From Chloroflexota bacterium (GTDB lineage Bacteria; Chloroflexota; Dehalococcoidia; Lucifugimonadales; Lucifugimonadaceae): a stretch of DNA of 6,321 bases. The stretch lies in the NCBI GenBank assembly GCA_009837685.1, contig VXTA01000235.1, positions 1-6,321 on the forward strand, in the 5' to 3' direction. The notes under the pieces were generated by a model. The model had not been told where the DNA came from and did no database searches. It saw only the letters and a list, made by a program, of their open reading frames with translations. Position 1 is the stretch's first letter. Every line of letters starts with the position of its first letter. Shown here in pieces: positions 6,317 to 6,321 of the stretch. The position numbers and the translations under genes were made by a program.

Positions 6317-6321
6317 ATCTG

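Overview
The window is a single run of fourteen ribosomal-protein genes, all on the minus strand. They are arranged in the conserved bacterial S10/spc order, read from the right end to the left: rplB, rpsS, rplV, rpsC, rplP, rpmC, rpsQ, rplN, rplX, rplE, rpsN, rpsH, rplF, rplR. Thirteen genes are complete. rplR runs off the left edge, and rplB starts 6 bases from the right edge. Upstream S10 genes (rpsJ, rplC, rplD, rplW) and downstream spc genes (rpsE, rpmD, rplO, secY) would be expected just outside.

The genes are tightly packed. Gaps range from 7 to 61 nt; rpsQ/rplN overlap by 4 nt and rplX/rplE by 8 nt. No gene-free stretch exceeds 61 nt. I see no promoter, intrinsic terminator, tRNA, mobile element, repeat array or CRISPR. 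The S10 block (rplB to rpsQ) joins the spc block (rplN onward) with no gap, so the set looks like one long transcription unit. The products assemble into both subunits: 30S (S19, S3, S17, S14, S8) and 50S (L2, L22, L16, L29, L14, L24, L5, L6, L18).

The organism is a bacterium, with bacterial families, bacterial gene order, Shine-Dalgarno-like sites, and TAA, TAG and TGA all used as stops. The base composition looks balanced or slightly GC-rich by eye. The C-terminal part of L2 ([17 protein letters not shown] ending) and the S3 sequence recall Chloroflexota and related deep-branching lineages, but this is an impression, not a placement. S14 is the long, zinc-independent form.

This is core housekeeping DNA and I do not see a new biological system. 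The points worth a second look are protein-level oddities at normally conserved positions: a rewritten and lengthened C-terminal signature in L6, Ala in place of the Asp before the functional His of L2, loss of the terminal Trp of S14, and an acidic tail on S17. There is also a perfect 7-bp inverted repeat just upstream of the rpsQ ribosome-binding site.
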